From contig QMQS01000002.1 in NCBI GenBank assembly GCA_003650585.1, positions 1 to 28,651 of the forward strand: DNA of 28,651 nucleotides, in the 5' to 3' direction. The DNA is from Candidatus Woesearchaeota archaeon (GTDB taxonomy: Archaea; Nanobdellota; Nanobdellia; Woesearchaeales; B29-G15). A program made the position numbers and the translations under genes. How positions within the stretch are numbered: position 1 is the stretch's first letter; the number at the start of each line of letters is the position of its first letter. Shown here one piece after another: positions 7,238 through 14,472 of the stretch. The notes beneath the pieces were generated by a model, which saw only the letters and a program-made list of their open reading frames with translations, did no database searches and was not told where the DNA came from.

Positions 7238-9337
7238 ATGCCAAAAACCCTTGAGGAAATTCTATGTGAGGAACCCATAATCAAGAGGGCAATACACCGG
7301 ACGGAGATATACTTTGCAGAACACCCTTTGCTCACATTCACATTGGCTGCAGTGCCTGGCTACTTTGTTGCAAAGCGCTTTGGAGTAGAGATGTATGGCT
7401 GGGAGGATATCTGGCGTTTTAGCCCTTGGCAACCAGGTATTGGATTCTTCTTCGGCGCTTTCTCAACCCTAATGGCAAAGGCAGCAAAGCGGCGCATATA
7501 CGAAGCAGGTAACCCACCAAAAATAGGCAACTCTTTAGCGGACAGAATAGGATACACTATGTGGAGGCACCCGAGTTTGCCAGGTGCTATATTCTTCATG
7601 TTGGTTATAGCGAAGGTTTCTGGGAGCATAATACAGGTGATAAAAGAACCATGGATTTATACACTCACCCCTGCGCAAGCCCTGTGGAACTATCTTCCAT
7701 TCTTGTATGTTTCAGCGTGTATTGGGAATACAGTGGGGTATCTATTACACCCCGTGATTAGACCACACTTAAGTCAAACCATTAGCACATTACTTGCTGA
7801 GGTTAAGTATATGCTCTTTAGGGACAAAGCAATTCTTGAGGCAAAGGAAGCAGAGTTGGAAAGGGAGAAGCAAACACAGGGCCGCTTAGCAGAGGATTAT
7901 GCGATGTTAATGGGATTAAAACGATGGCTAGGTAAAACTGAAGAATTCTTTCAGGTTACAGCCGAGCTTTACTCAGAGTCAGACCAGATTCTTAAAGGGA
8001 AAAATATAATCTCTACTGGAGGGTATATAGCAGCACCAGGTATAGAGCTGCAATTTGCTGTTGGAAATTTACGAAGTTTTATCTCCTCTAAATTTTTTGG
8101 TGGGGCGCGGGAAGATTACTACTTAAGAAAAGCCATATCTGTGATGCTGACATACAACAATGTGCGCAGAGCAAAGAGACTTATGGCTAAGGCGGTTACT
8201 GTTAGCAACCACAGGCCGGATGTGCAAGCACTCTACTCCTTGTTCCTCCACTACTTCAAGCAGCCAGAGGCAGAGCGAGAGATGCATAAGATGGTTGAGC
8301 TGGTTTTGAGTGACAACAAGCTAAGAGTAGAGCCGTTAGGCGAATCGGTGAACAAGGTGTACACCATTGGCCCCTCCAAGTTCTTAGAGAGCACCCTCAT
8401 CTTCAAAGAGCACCCCGAGTTAGAGGTGTTGGAGCAGGAGTATACAATGCGGGAGCATCTTGAGGCAGCAATTCAAGGGCTTGAGGGTTATGCACTCCCA
8501 GAGGTGCTTGCCCCTCCAGCCACATACATTGTGAACGGTGAGGAGATGCATGTGTATGTGCTAAAACGCTCACCAGGGGTTGTGCTTTGGGATTTGATGC
8601 AGGAGGACGAGACCCCTGAGTTGGTTCAAATCCTGAATCGGATAGCTGAGGTTATTGCAGTGTGGCATGCCTCACTTCCAACAGATTTGTCCGAGCATGG
8701 AGCATTGAAGCTTGATGCTAAGCTCAGGAGCAGGCTCAACAACGAGCACCTTAGAGCTCACCTACTACGAGCCATGCAACCAAGTGACTATGAGAGCCTA
8801 GTTAGAACAATAGAGAAGCACTACACTCCTGTATACAACACATTTGAAGAATCTGTTTGGGCTCTGAACCTAGATTCTCACCCACAGCAGTACATTTTAG
8901 GGAGGAAAGGCACAATAACCAGAGTAGACACAGAGGATAAAGGGGTTGTGCCTGTGCAGTTTGATTTGGTAAATCTTATGGAGTGCGTGCCTGTGCTCTC
9001 TGAAGATGAGAAGCTTGCCGCTATTGAGCTGTACCACACAGTGTATATGGCAAATGCGACACCAAACGTGCAAGCCTTGCCCTCATTGGATGAACTAGCC
9101 TTACACTACTACAATGGTATCATTCAGAGAGCAATATCCCTGTGTGCTGCATGGTCATCTCCAGACAGGACTAGAATGTGGCAGTATCGTCCAGTCATAT
9201 TGGGGTGCGCCATCAATGCCATAGAGCAGATTAAGCACTTGAACCATGGTTACTACTTTGCACATAGCACCCACTACAAGGCACTCAGGGATGGCTTACT
9301 CAAGATTCAGGAGTGTTTGGTTGGACTTTCTGCGTGA
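7238..9337 (+). CDS. Membrane protein with C-terminal APH-like (aminoglycoside phosphotransferase fold) domain
   Basis: The 699-residue product has up to four hydrophobic segments in residues 30-175, a charged helical/coiled-coil stretch at 195-222, a helical region at 295-355, and then a kinase-like domain. LGESVNKVYTIG (367-378) resembles the APH nucleotide loop, LIFK (Lys390) the ATP lysine, and EQEY (399-402) the partner Glu. LNLDSHPQQY (543-552, Asp546) aligns with the HGDxHxxN catalytic loop, and RVDTED (Asp564) with the metal-binding Asp. The loop is degenerate (His to Asn, Asn to Gln), so activity is uncertain. It starts 21 bases after the ROK kinase, probably in the same operon. Substrate and function are unknown. 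Confidence 0.65.
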   Translation: MPKTLEEILCEEPIIKRAIHRTEIYFAEHPLLTFTLAAVPGYFVAKRFGVEMYGWEDIWRFSPWQPGIGFFFGAFSTLMAKAAKRRIYEAGNPPKIGNSLADRIGYTMWRHPSLPGAIFFMLVIAKVSGSIIQVIKEPWIYTLTPAQALWNYLPFLYVSACIGNTVGYLLHPVIRPHLSQTISTLLAEVKYMLFRDKAILEAKEAELEREKQTQGRLAEDYAMLMGLKRWLGKTEEFFQVTAELYSESDQILKGKNIISTGGYIAAPGIELQFAVGNLRSFISSKFFGGAREDYYLRKAISVMLTYNNVRRAKRLMAKAVTVSNHRPDVQALYSLFLHYFKQPEAEREMHKMVELVLSDNKLRVEPLGESVNKVYTIGPSKFLESTLIFKEHPELEVLEQEYTMREHLEAAIQGLEGYALPEVLAPPATYIVNGEEMHVYVLKRSPGVVLWDLMQEDETPELVQILNRIAEVIAVWHASLPTDLSEHGALKLDAKLRSRLNNEHLRAHLLRAMQPSDYESLVRTIEKHYTPVYNTFEESVWALNLDSHPQQYILGRKGTITRVDTEDKGVVPVQFDLVNLMECVPVLSEDEKLAAIELYHTVYMANATPNVQALPSLDELALHYYNGIIQRAISLCAAWSSPDRTRMWQYRPVILGCAINAIEQIKHLNHGYYFAHSTHYKALRDGLLKIQECLVGLSA

Positions 9338-10250
9338 TTTCCTGCTTGATAGAGACCATTGAGGCAGAGAAGTCTATTATCTTATAGGTTGCAGATAAGA
9401 GGTAGTACAAAAGCATGCATTCATCCTTGTCTAAATTGCCCATTAGAGACCTAATGTCACCCTCTATAACTTCCCTCTCTTGAATCAGATTGTGGAGCTG
9501 CTCCAAATCAAATTTGTAAAACACCTCATAATAACCCCTCAAGAGTGCATTCACTTTGGCAAAAACCCCAAGCATGCTTGCTTTCATAGGTGTTCTCCTT
9601 TTGCTGAGCAGATGGCATATATACTTGTAATCATCACACACCTTCTCCAAGTTCCAAATTATCACATACAGAAAGTGTTGTTTTCTTGCATAGATAAAGG
9701 GGTAGTTGTTGAGCAATCTCTCGCAAAAGTTGGTTAGTTGGTTGTTTGTGTTTTCGAGTTTGACAATAGAAGATAGTTGCTCAAATTGTGCAGATTCAAG
9801 TGCACTTAGTATACTATCACCCATAGACAGAGTAACAAGGAAAGCCCTCCTCAATGCTATATCAAACTCACTTGGAATCTGTTTTGAGATACACCTCAGC
9901 ACACACTTCTTGCTATTTTGCTCGATTATTGCAAACCCCACAAAGAGGTTCTTTGTTAAATCCTCAATCACATTTAGAACCTCTTGGTCATCGTAGTGAA
10001 CCTCTATCTCATCATATCCGCTCTTGTGCAAGCCAGACAGAATATAGCGTATCAACCTCTCACTCAAGCCACTAAGATTAACACTCACTCTCCTGCCCTT
10101 TGTTTCACCCTTTGCTGCGTAGCACACCCTCTCTCCTTCTACTTCAGTCTCAAGCTCGTCCCCCTTATTAACATTAAACTTCTTAGCCCATTTGATTGGC
10201 AATGACACCATTAGGGATTTGCCGCCCTGCAGAATTACTTTCCTTTTCAT
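9300..10250 (-). CDS. AbrB/PhoU-type phosphate-uptake-like regulator
   Basis: Residues 1-45 form an AbrB/SpoVT-like DNA-binding domain (MKRKVILQGGKSLMVSLP, then IKWAKKFNVNKGDELE). Residues ~115-300 are helical with the pattern of a PhoU domain. This architecture is common in archaea and usually annotated as a phosphate uptake regulator, though no phosphate transporter lies nearby. Length 316 is near the family norm. It is transcribed divergently from the Lrp-type gene across an AT-rich 110-base region, and its 3' end overlaps the convergent membrane-kinase gene by 38 bases. Confidence 0.8.
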   Translation of the reverse strand: MKRKVILQGGKSLMVSLPIKWAKKFNVNKGDELETEVEGERVCYAAKGETKGRRVSVNLSGLSERLIRYILSGLHKSGYDEIEVHYDDQEVLNVIEDLTKNLFVGFAIIEQNSKKCVLRCISKQIPSEFDIALRRAFLVTLSMGDSILSALESAQFEQLSSIVKLENTNNQLTNFCERLLNNYPFIYARKQHFLYVIIWNLEKVCDDYKYICHLLSKRRTPMKASMLGVFAKVNALLRGYYEVFYKFDLEQLHNLIQEREVIEGDIRSLMGNLDKDECMLLYYLLSATYKIIDFSASMVSIKQEITQKVQPNTPES

Positions 10251-10273
10251 TGTGGAAACATAATAGTGTCATG

Positions 10274-10345
10274 AATATATAAACTTTTCTAAAATTTATA
10301 TAATTATATATCAGTTTATAAAATTTATAAATAAATTATATATAC
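10274..10345. promoter_or_regulatory. AT-rich divergent promoter region with imperfect tandem repeat
   Basis: A minus-strand TATA candidate (TTTATATATT, rc of about 10274-10283) lies about 25-33 bases before the start at 10250. A plus-strand TTATATATA at 10336-10344 serves the Lrp-type gene. Between them AAAATTTATA occurs at 10291-10300 and 10320-10329, each followed by AATTATATAT, giving an imperfect direct repeat of about 29 bases. Confidence 0.5.
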
Positions 10346-10377
10346 TCAAAATTCTAAATGAATTGTTGGTGATTACG

Positions 10378-10842
10378 ATGCTCAAACCCAAAGAGCTTGA
10401 GATTATTGCCCATTTGAGAGAAAACGCAAGAAAGAGCTTGACCGATATAAGCAAGAAGACAGGGATTCCAATAAGCACAATTTACACCAAGCTTCTAACA
10501 ATGAGGGGGGATATAATCAGGAAGCACACCTCGCTCTTGAATTTTAAAGCCCTTGGCTACCATACTATTGTCTTGGTGCTCCTAAGTTGCGACACCCAAC
10601 AGCTCGAGAAGTTTGAGCATGCCCTTGTTTGTAACCCAAACATAAACTCTGTGCTCAAACTCAACAATGAATACCAGTTCCTGGTTGAAGGCGTGTTTAG
10701 GTATATCGCAGATGTGGACGCCTTTCTAGAGAACTTAGAAAAAAGATTCAGGATAACAAAAAGGAAGATTCTTTACATAGTGCATGAATTAAAGCGTGAG
10801 AGTTTTCTAGCGAGCCCAAAGGACTTACACCTTTACCATTGA
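10378..10842 (+). CDS. Lrp/AsnC-family transcriptional regulator
   Basis: From ATG 10378 the product is 154 residues. Residues ~4-55 form a winged helix-turn-helix (LKPKELEIIAHLRENARKSL, DISKKTGIPISTIYTKL), and the C-terminal half (FKALGYHTIVLVLLS onward) has the RAM ligand/oligomer domain pattern. I chose this ATG over the TTG at 10363 because GGTGAT at 10368-10373 is correctly spaced before it. Lrp family members bind DNA as multimers and sense amino acids or related ligands; the effector is unknown. It sits directly upstream of, and on the same strand as, the large membrane-protein operon, which has its own promoter. Confidence 0.8.
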   Translation: MLKPKELEIIAHLRENARKSLTDISKKTGIPISTIYTKLLTMRGDIIRKHTSLLNFKALGYHTIVLVLLSCDTQQLEKFEHALVCNPNINSVLKLNNEYQFLVEGVFRYIADVDAFLENLEKRFRITKRKILYIVHELKRESFLASPKDLHLYH

Positions 10843-10853
10843 ATTACGAAACA

Positions 10854-10863
10854 TTTTTATATC
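10854..10863 (+). promoter_or_regulatory. TATA box of the 8-kb envelope-protein operon
   Basis: TTTTTATATC lies 20-30 bases before the ATG at 10884. No Shine-Dalgarno sequence follows it, so the first gene is probably leaderless. Confidence 0.55.
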
Positions 10864-10883
10864 TGGCTTCTAGGTTTGTGATT

Positions 10884-11000
10884 ATGCTAAGAAAAAGAGG
10901 GATTGCCCCAGGGGCAATGCTTGGTATTGCTTTGGGTGTGGTTGCCCTACTTGTTTTGATGCTCGTTGTTCAAGTGATATTGAGAGGTCTCAAGCAATGA
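10884..11000 (+). CDS. Tiny single-span membrane protein, first gene of the operon
   Basis: A 38-residue frame, short enough to be missed: MLRKRGIAPGAMLGIALG, then a hydrophobic span to about residue 33 and a basic end (RGLKQ). The RKRG before the span resembles an archaeal class III (pilin-like) signal or a basic membrane anchor. It has a TATA box at the expected distance, and its stop overlaps the next start (ATGA). A second tiny membrane protein of similar design lies at 12664. Function is unknown; it could be a small structural or chaperone-like subunit of the complex. Confidence 0.6.
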   Translation: MLRKRGIAPGAMLGIALGVVALLVLMLVVQVILRGLKQ

Positions 11001-11743
11001 AAAGAGGTGCCATCGCTGCAAGGGAAGTGATGCTATTAGTGGCTGCGATTGTGATTTTCGTATTAGTTCTAGGTTTTGCAGCTAGAGTTGGTCTACTAAT
11101 AGCATCAAAGAATGAGGTTGATTTGTGCAGAAAGTCTCTCTTTATTATGGATGCTTCTAGATATTATGACTGGAGGGACAAGATAGGACAACACTTACAG
11201 GCGAAACCAGCCACAACCCCTAAGTGCCCCATAGAGCACCTTCGCATTGAGTTGCCCCCCTCTGGGAAAAGCCAAAACAAACTCAATGAGATTAAGAGGG
11301 ATATTGCAGAGGCAATGAGGCGCTGCTGGTACAAAACAGGTGAGGCAACACTTGACCCATTTGCAGCAGCCCATTGGGACGACGTTGCATACTGCATACT
11401 CTGTGCAAAGATAAGTTTTAGTGAAGCGGTCCAGAGAGAGTTTCCCCAGATTGACAACTTCTACCAGTATATAGCAACCCACAAGATGCTGCTGACAGAG
11501 AGGACATATCTAGAATACCTCTCCCCCCAGGATACAGATGTGCTTGTTTATCCACCAGACGAAAGTGAGCTTACAACACTAGACACATCCAAGACATATT
11601 ACCTTGTGTGGTATTACAGAAAGGGCGGGGCTGTTTGTATAGGACCCTTGTGCGCAGGGCAGAAAAGCAGGGACAATGTACAGTTGAAACTAATACCAGT
11701 CGAGCAAATGCCCAGTTTGGTGTGCGATGCAATCTTCACCTAA
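10997..11743 (+). CDS. Membrane-anchored cysteine-containing protein, copy 1 of a duplicated family
   Basis: The N-terminus MKRGAIAAREVMLLVAAIV has a basic KRGA, a Glu five residues after it and one hydrophobic span, close to an archaeal class III pilin-like signal. The rest (to residue 248) is a soluble external-type domain with CRKS, KCP, the conserved block RRCWYKTGEATLDPF, YCILCAKISF and TYLEYL. The same order (CW..GEG.L..F, CVICSYVEF, TYYEYL) appears in the next gene, so the two are tandem paralogues. Paired cysteines suggest disulfides or a metal site outside the membrane. No characterised family is recognised. Confidence 0.7.
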   Translation: MKRGAIAAREVMLLVAAIVIFVLVLGFAARVGLLIASKNEVDLCRKSLFIMDASRYYDWRDKIGQHLQAKPATTPKCPIEHLRIELPPSGKSQNKLNEIKRDIAEAMRRCWYKTGEATLDPFAAAHWDDVAYCILCAKISFSEAVQREFPQIDNFYQYIATHKMLLTERTYLEYLSPQDTDVLVYPPDESELTTLDTSKTYYLVWYYRKGGAVCIGPLCAGQKSRDNVQLKLIPVEQMPSLVCDAIFT

Positions 11744-11744
11744 A

Positions 11745-12632
11745 ATGGCAAAAAAGCAGGCCCAAGTGGATGTGCCGGGGTGGCTTGTTTTGTTGATAGT
11801 AATGGTGGCCACTCTTGCAGTGGGAGTAGCACTCTTAACTACGGTCTTTAAACCCGCGCTTGAGAGAGTTGGTGAAGACACCTCATGTGCTGCTTCTGTA
11901 AAATTGAATGCCCTCAGGTTGGTTAAGGGGTTGGACTTTGCAGTGAGCGATATAAACTGCCCCCCAACAGAGTTGGTGATTTCAGATGGTGACGAGAGCC
12001 AGATTTACAAAATGCTTGCTGATGAGTCCTATAGGTGTTGGAGAGACTTTGGTGAGGGTAAGCTCAATCTGTTTAGAGTGGAGCGGGGAGACGAACAGAA
12101 GTTCTGTGTTATATGCTCCTATGTTGAATTTAGGGACAAGGCAAGGGGTAAACTATTGAAGGGATATTTGGAGTATCTAATGACGCACCGCATACCAATC
12201 CCTGGAGATAAGAGGACATATTACGAGTATCTCACATATGAAAGACCAACCCAATCTGCCCTTGAGTTTGCCAGGAATAACCCACATGTTATCAACACCT
12301 CTTTGGACTACGCAATCCTGTTTGTGTATGGCAAGCGCAAGGGCTACTGGGACAGGTTTAAGCTTGCAGAGTACACAGGCATAGGGAGCGCCTTTGCCAC
12401 AGCTATAATCGGTGTTGCGACAATAGTGACGGGTGGTGTGGGTGGTGTAATAGGTGCACTGGTTTCTGCTGGTAGGGTTGCTCTAGCAACACTTGCTGGC
12501 GGAGGCTTGGGCTCAGTTGGGGGTTTGGTGGGAGGGGGAGACCTCTACATAAACTGGACCTCTGGCATTGTGCTTGTGCCATTCACATCCCAAGCCCTAC
12601 TTGAACAGGGTTGCACACGCTTAGAGCAATAA
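11745..12632 (+). CDS. Membrane-anchored cysteine-containing protein, copy 2, with glycine-rich hydrophobic tail
   Basis: I start at ATG 11745 (MAKKQAQVDVPGW), one base after the upstream stop; ATG 11727 is an in-frame alternative. A single span at ~14-34 is followed by a domain paralogous to the preceding protein: DINCPP, YRCWRDFGEGKLNLF, FCVICSYVEF and TYYEYL. Unlike copy 1 it adds a long glycine/alanine-rich hydrophobic region (IIGVATIVTGGVGGVIGALV to GSVGGLVGGG, nucleotides ~12385-12540), which could be a second membrane-associating hairpin. It then closes with a Cys-containing C-terminus (LLEQGCTRLEQ). Function unknown. Confidence 0.7.
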   Translation: MAKKQAQVDVPGWLVLLIVMVATLAVGVALLTTVFKPALERVGEDTSCAASVKLNALRLVKGLDFAVSDINCPPTELVISDGDESQIYKMLADESYRCWRDFGEGKLNLFRVERGDEQKFCVICSYVEFRDKARGKLLKGYLEYLMTHRIPIPGDKRTYYEYLTYERPTQSALEFARNNPHVINTSLDYAILFVYGKRKGYWDRFKLAEYTGIGSAFATAIIGVATIVTGGVGGVIGALVSAGRVALATLAGGGLGSVGGLVGGGDLYINWTSGIVLVPFTSQALLEQGCTRLEQ

Positions 12633-12633
12633 A

Positions 12634-12643
12634 TTTAAATATA
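12634..12643 (+). promoter_or_regulatory. Internal TATA box, second transcription unit of the operon
   Basis: TTTAAATATA begins two bases after the upstream stop, 20-30 bases before the ATG at 12664. The 31-base gap is unusual in this otherwise overlapping operon and supports an internal leaderless promoter. Confidence 0.55.
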
Positions 12644-12663
12644 CAGGATTATATTGGCTAAAC

Positions 12664-12813
12664 ATGCCAAGGTTGTTCAAAAAAGGGGGAATACCATTCT
12701 GGTTAGGGCTCTTAATTCTGGGGCTAATTGTGCTCACTTTTATTGTATTATTCAACAACAAAGTGCACAGCTATATTGCGAGACAAATAAAGAACCTTGG
12801 GAGGGTTTTGTAA
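12664..12813 (+). CDS. Tiny single-span membrane protein, 49 residues
   Basis: MPRLFKKGGIPFWLGLLILG starts the protein, the span runs to about residue 30, and a basic amphipathic tail follows (NNKVHSYIARQIKNLGRVL). The KKGG before the span matches the pattern of the neighbours. A TATA box lies at 12634-12643, and the stop TAA abuts the next ATG at 12814. It parallels the 38-residue protein at 10884: each tiny membrane protein is promoter-proximal and precedes a larger anchored protein. Function unknown. Confidence 0.6.
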   Translation: MPRLFKKGGIPFWLGLLILGLIVLTFIVLFNNKVHSYIARQIKNLGRVL

Positions 12814-13443
12814 ATGGTATTGAAAGAACTAAATAAGCTAATACTTGCATTGATTGTGGTCGTCTTGGGTGGCACTCTGGCTGCTAACTTTTTTGGAAAA
12901 GCAGGGGAGCATATATTCAAGGATTGGTGGGGCGAGGAAGAGGAAGAGATCATGCCAGACAAGGAGAGCTTGAATTCTGCTAAGGAGTACTTCATGGAGT
13001 ATATGGACAAGCTCAACCGTTGTTACACATATGACACATTTGTCTCGTGTAAGTGTGACAAGATAGCTTCAGCCACACTAATGGATTTCAAGATACTCCT
13101 AGTGAGCCACGGGGATGAGCCAAGGACAGATGCTTACCTTTTGCCACCCAAGTTTGACATTAAGAACTTTGACCCGAGCAACACTCAGTACCATATAGCG
13201 CACGCCACATTTGCTGGGAACTACGCCCCTTGGATTCGTGCCACATTCACAACCCCTTACCCTTATGGGAACTGGTTGCCTGGTGAAGCCAAATACACCC
13301 TGATTGAGGGCACGCTGGATGGTGGGGTGAGGTTGATGGCAGCCGATACTCTAGATGGGCTTGGGTTGAATGTTTATGGAGGGTTTTTACCAGAAGAGCT
13401 CCAGTTGGTGCACTTAGAGGACCCAACCCTACCACCGCCGTAG
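12814..13443 (+). CDS. Membrane-anchored protein, N-terminal part of a frame interrupted by TAG
   Basis: A 209-residue product with a basic start, a span at ~8-26 (LILALIVVVLGGTLAANFF), a strongly acidic linker (WWGEEEEE) and an external domain with RCYTYDTFVSCKCDK. It ends in the proline run DPTLPPP at a TAG (13441-13443). The same frame then continues without another stop for 213 codons (PTTVANIAPGFSRE...), so this and the next entry read as one ~423-residue protein broken by a single amber codon. Possible causes are a nonsense mutation, a sequence error or readthrough. Unrecognised family. Confidence 0.65.
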   Translation: MVLKELNKLILALIVVVLGGTLAANFFGKAGEHIFKDWWGEEEEEIMPDKESLNSAKEYFMEYMDKLNRCYTYDTFVSCKCDKIASATLMDFKILLVSHGDEPRTDAYLLPPKFDIKNFDPSNTQYHIAHATFAGNYAPWIRATFTTPYPYGNWLPGEAKYTLIEGTLDGGVRLMAADTLDGLGLNVYGGFLPEELQLVHLEDPTLPPP

Positions 13444-13452
13444 CCCACCACA

Positions 13453-14082
13453 GTGGCTAATATTGCCCCTGGATTCTCTAGGGAGCAGAGGGATTTGAAG
13501 CTGAATGAGATGGTGGGGTGTGAGGATCTTGTTGGAGCGTATGAGGTGTTCGAGGTGTTTGCAAACGCTGTAGAGCTTAGTGCAGCAGACAACTCTGAGC
13601 AGGAGTTGCCAAGTGAGCTCCCAGAAGGGACTATGATTGCAATGTTCAGGGAGGGTACAGAGCTCAGAGTGGAGGGCTACGATTTCCTACCAGAGCGTAT
13701 TCTGGGTTTACCTTCGAATGAGGCCCTAGAAAGCTTCCAGACAGTTATCCAAAACCAAGGGATTAGGGTTGTGGCTCACCCAGAGAGAGATGAGAATGCA
13801 GGCACCACATGTCAAGAGCTTGTGAGCAGGTTCGAGGGCTCAGGGCAAATAGCTCCAGTAGAGTGTATTCCAGACGATTCTGGTGGTTGCAAGGTTTGCC
13901 TCTATTCAAGCATAGGAGCGGTTGAGATTTCATATTGGCAGAATGATGGCAAGTACCACTTAACGCTTTATGATGAAACCATGCAGCAGCTCCACTGGGT
14001 TGAGGATGGCACCTCGCTGAGGTTTATTGAGGATGGGGTGTTTGACCCAAATGGAGAGTTTGTAACCTTAGAGGTTGTTTAA
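13453..14082 (+). CDS. C-terminal continuation of the interrupted 12814 protein
   Basis: In frame with the preceding gene, beyond its TAG. The only start available near the beginning is GTG 13453. It has no Shine-Dalgarno or promoter, and the product would lack the membrane anchor that the other operon members carry. It contains GTTCQEL, VECIPDDSGGCKVCLY and a beta-rich, acidic C-terminus. The segment TMIAMFREGTELRVEGYDFL parallels KILLVSHGDEPRTDAYLLP of the upstream half, suggesting a repeated domain. I treat it as part of one interrupted gene rather than an independent one; the product remains unrecognised. Confidence 0.55.
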   Translation: MANIAPGFSREQRDLKLNEMVGCEDLVGAYEVFEVFANAVELSAADNSEQELPSELPEGTMIAMFREGTELRVEGYDFLPERILGLPSNEALESFQTVIQNQGIRVVAHPERDENAGTTCQELVSRFEGSGQIAPVECIPDDSGGCKVCLYSSIGAVEISYWQNDGKYHLTLYDETMQQLHWVEDGTSLRFIEDGVFDPNGEFVTLEVV

Positions 14083-14083
14083 A

Positions 14084-14467
14084 TTGGTAAAAAAAAGAGG
14101 CGTAGGGATGAGTTTAGAAATAATCGTTGTAGCTGCACTTGCCTTGGTTGTACTTATTGTGTTAATCCTAATCTTCACCAACAAACTCGGTCCATTCTCT
14201 AGAGAATTGGAGAGTTGCGATAAGGCAAATGGTGTGTGTGTTCCAGAGGAGGAATGCAATCCATTGAGCAGGACCTCTCACAAATGTCCAGAGGGAGAGG
14301 TTTGTTGCGTTAACCTTTGCCTTGCCCAAAAAGGGGAATGCCTGCCTGAGTGTCATGAGAATCCAGACACAGACGAGCAAGAGTGCAATGGCAAGTGTCC
14401 AAGCGGTATGGTAAGGATTTACACCTTTGGCTGCAATCCTGGAGAGGTGTGTTGCAAATCAGGGTGA
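14084..14467 (+). CDS. Cysteine-rich anchored protein with two VCC repeats
   Basis: The likely start is TTG 14084, giving LVKKRGVGMSLEIIVVAA, a pilin-like N-terminus with the same KRG-five-residues-Glu spacing as the 10997 protein; ATG 14108 is an alternative. After one span the external part holds 14 cysteines in two related units, each ending PGEVCC or PEGEVCC (the first ~SCDKANGVCVPEEEC to EGEVCC, the second CLAQKGECLPEC to GEVCC). An even cysteine count and spacing suggest seven disulfides. This kind of unit occurs in small extracellular disulfide domains; binding to a surface or matrix is a guess. Confidence 0.65.
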   Translation: MVKKRGVGMSLEIIVVAALALVVLIVLILIFTNKLGPFSRELESCDKANGVCVPEEECNPLSRTSHKCPEGEVCCVNLCLAQKGECLPECHENPDTDEQECNGKCPSGMVRIYTFGCNPGEVCCKSG

Positions 14468-14472
14468 TACAA

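Noticed and set aside
12814..14082. Pyrrolysine insertion at the in-frame TAG
   Set aside because: Several unrelated genes here end with TAG and no pyl genes are present in the window, so I list it only as a possibility to exclude, not as a call.
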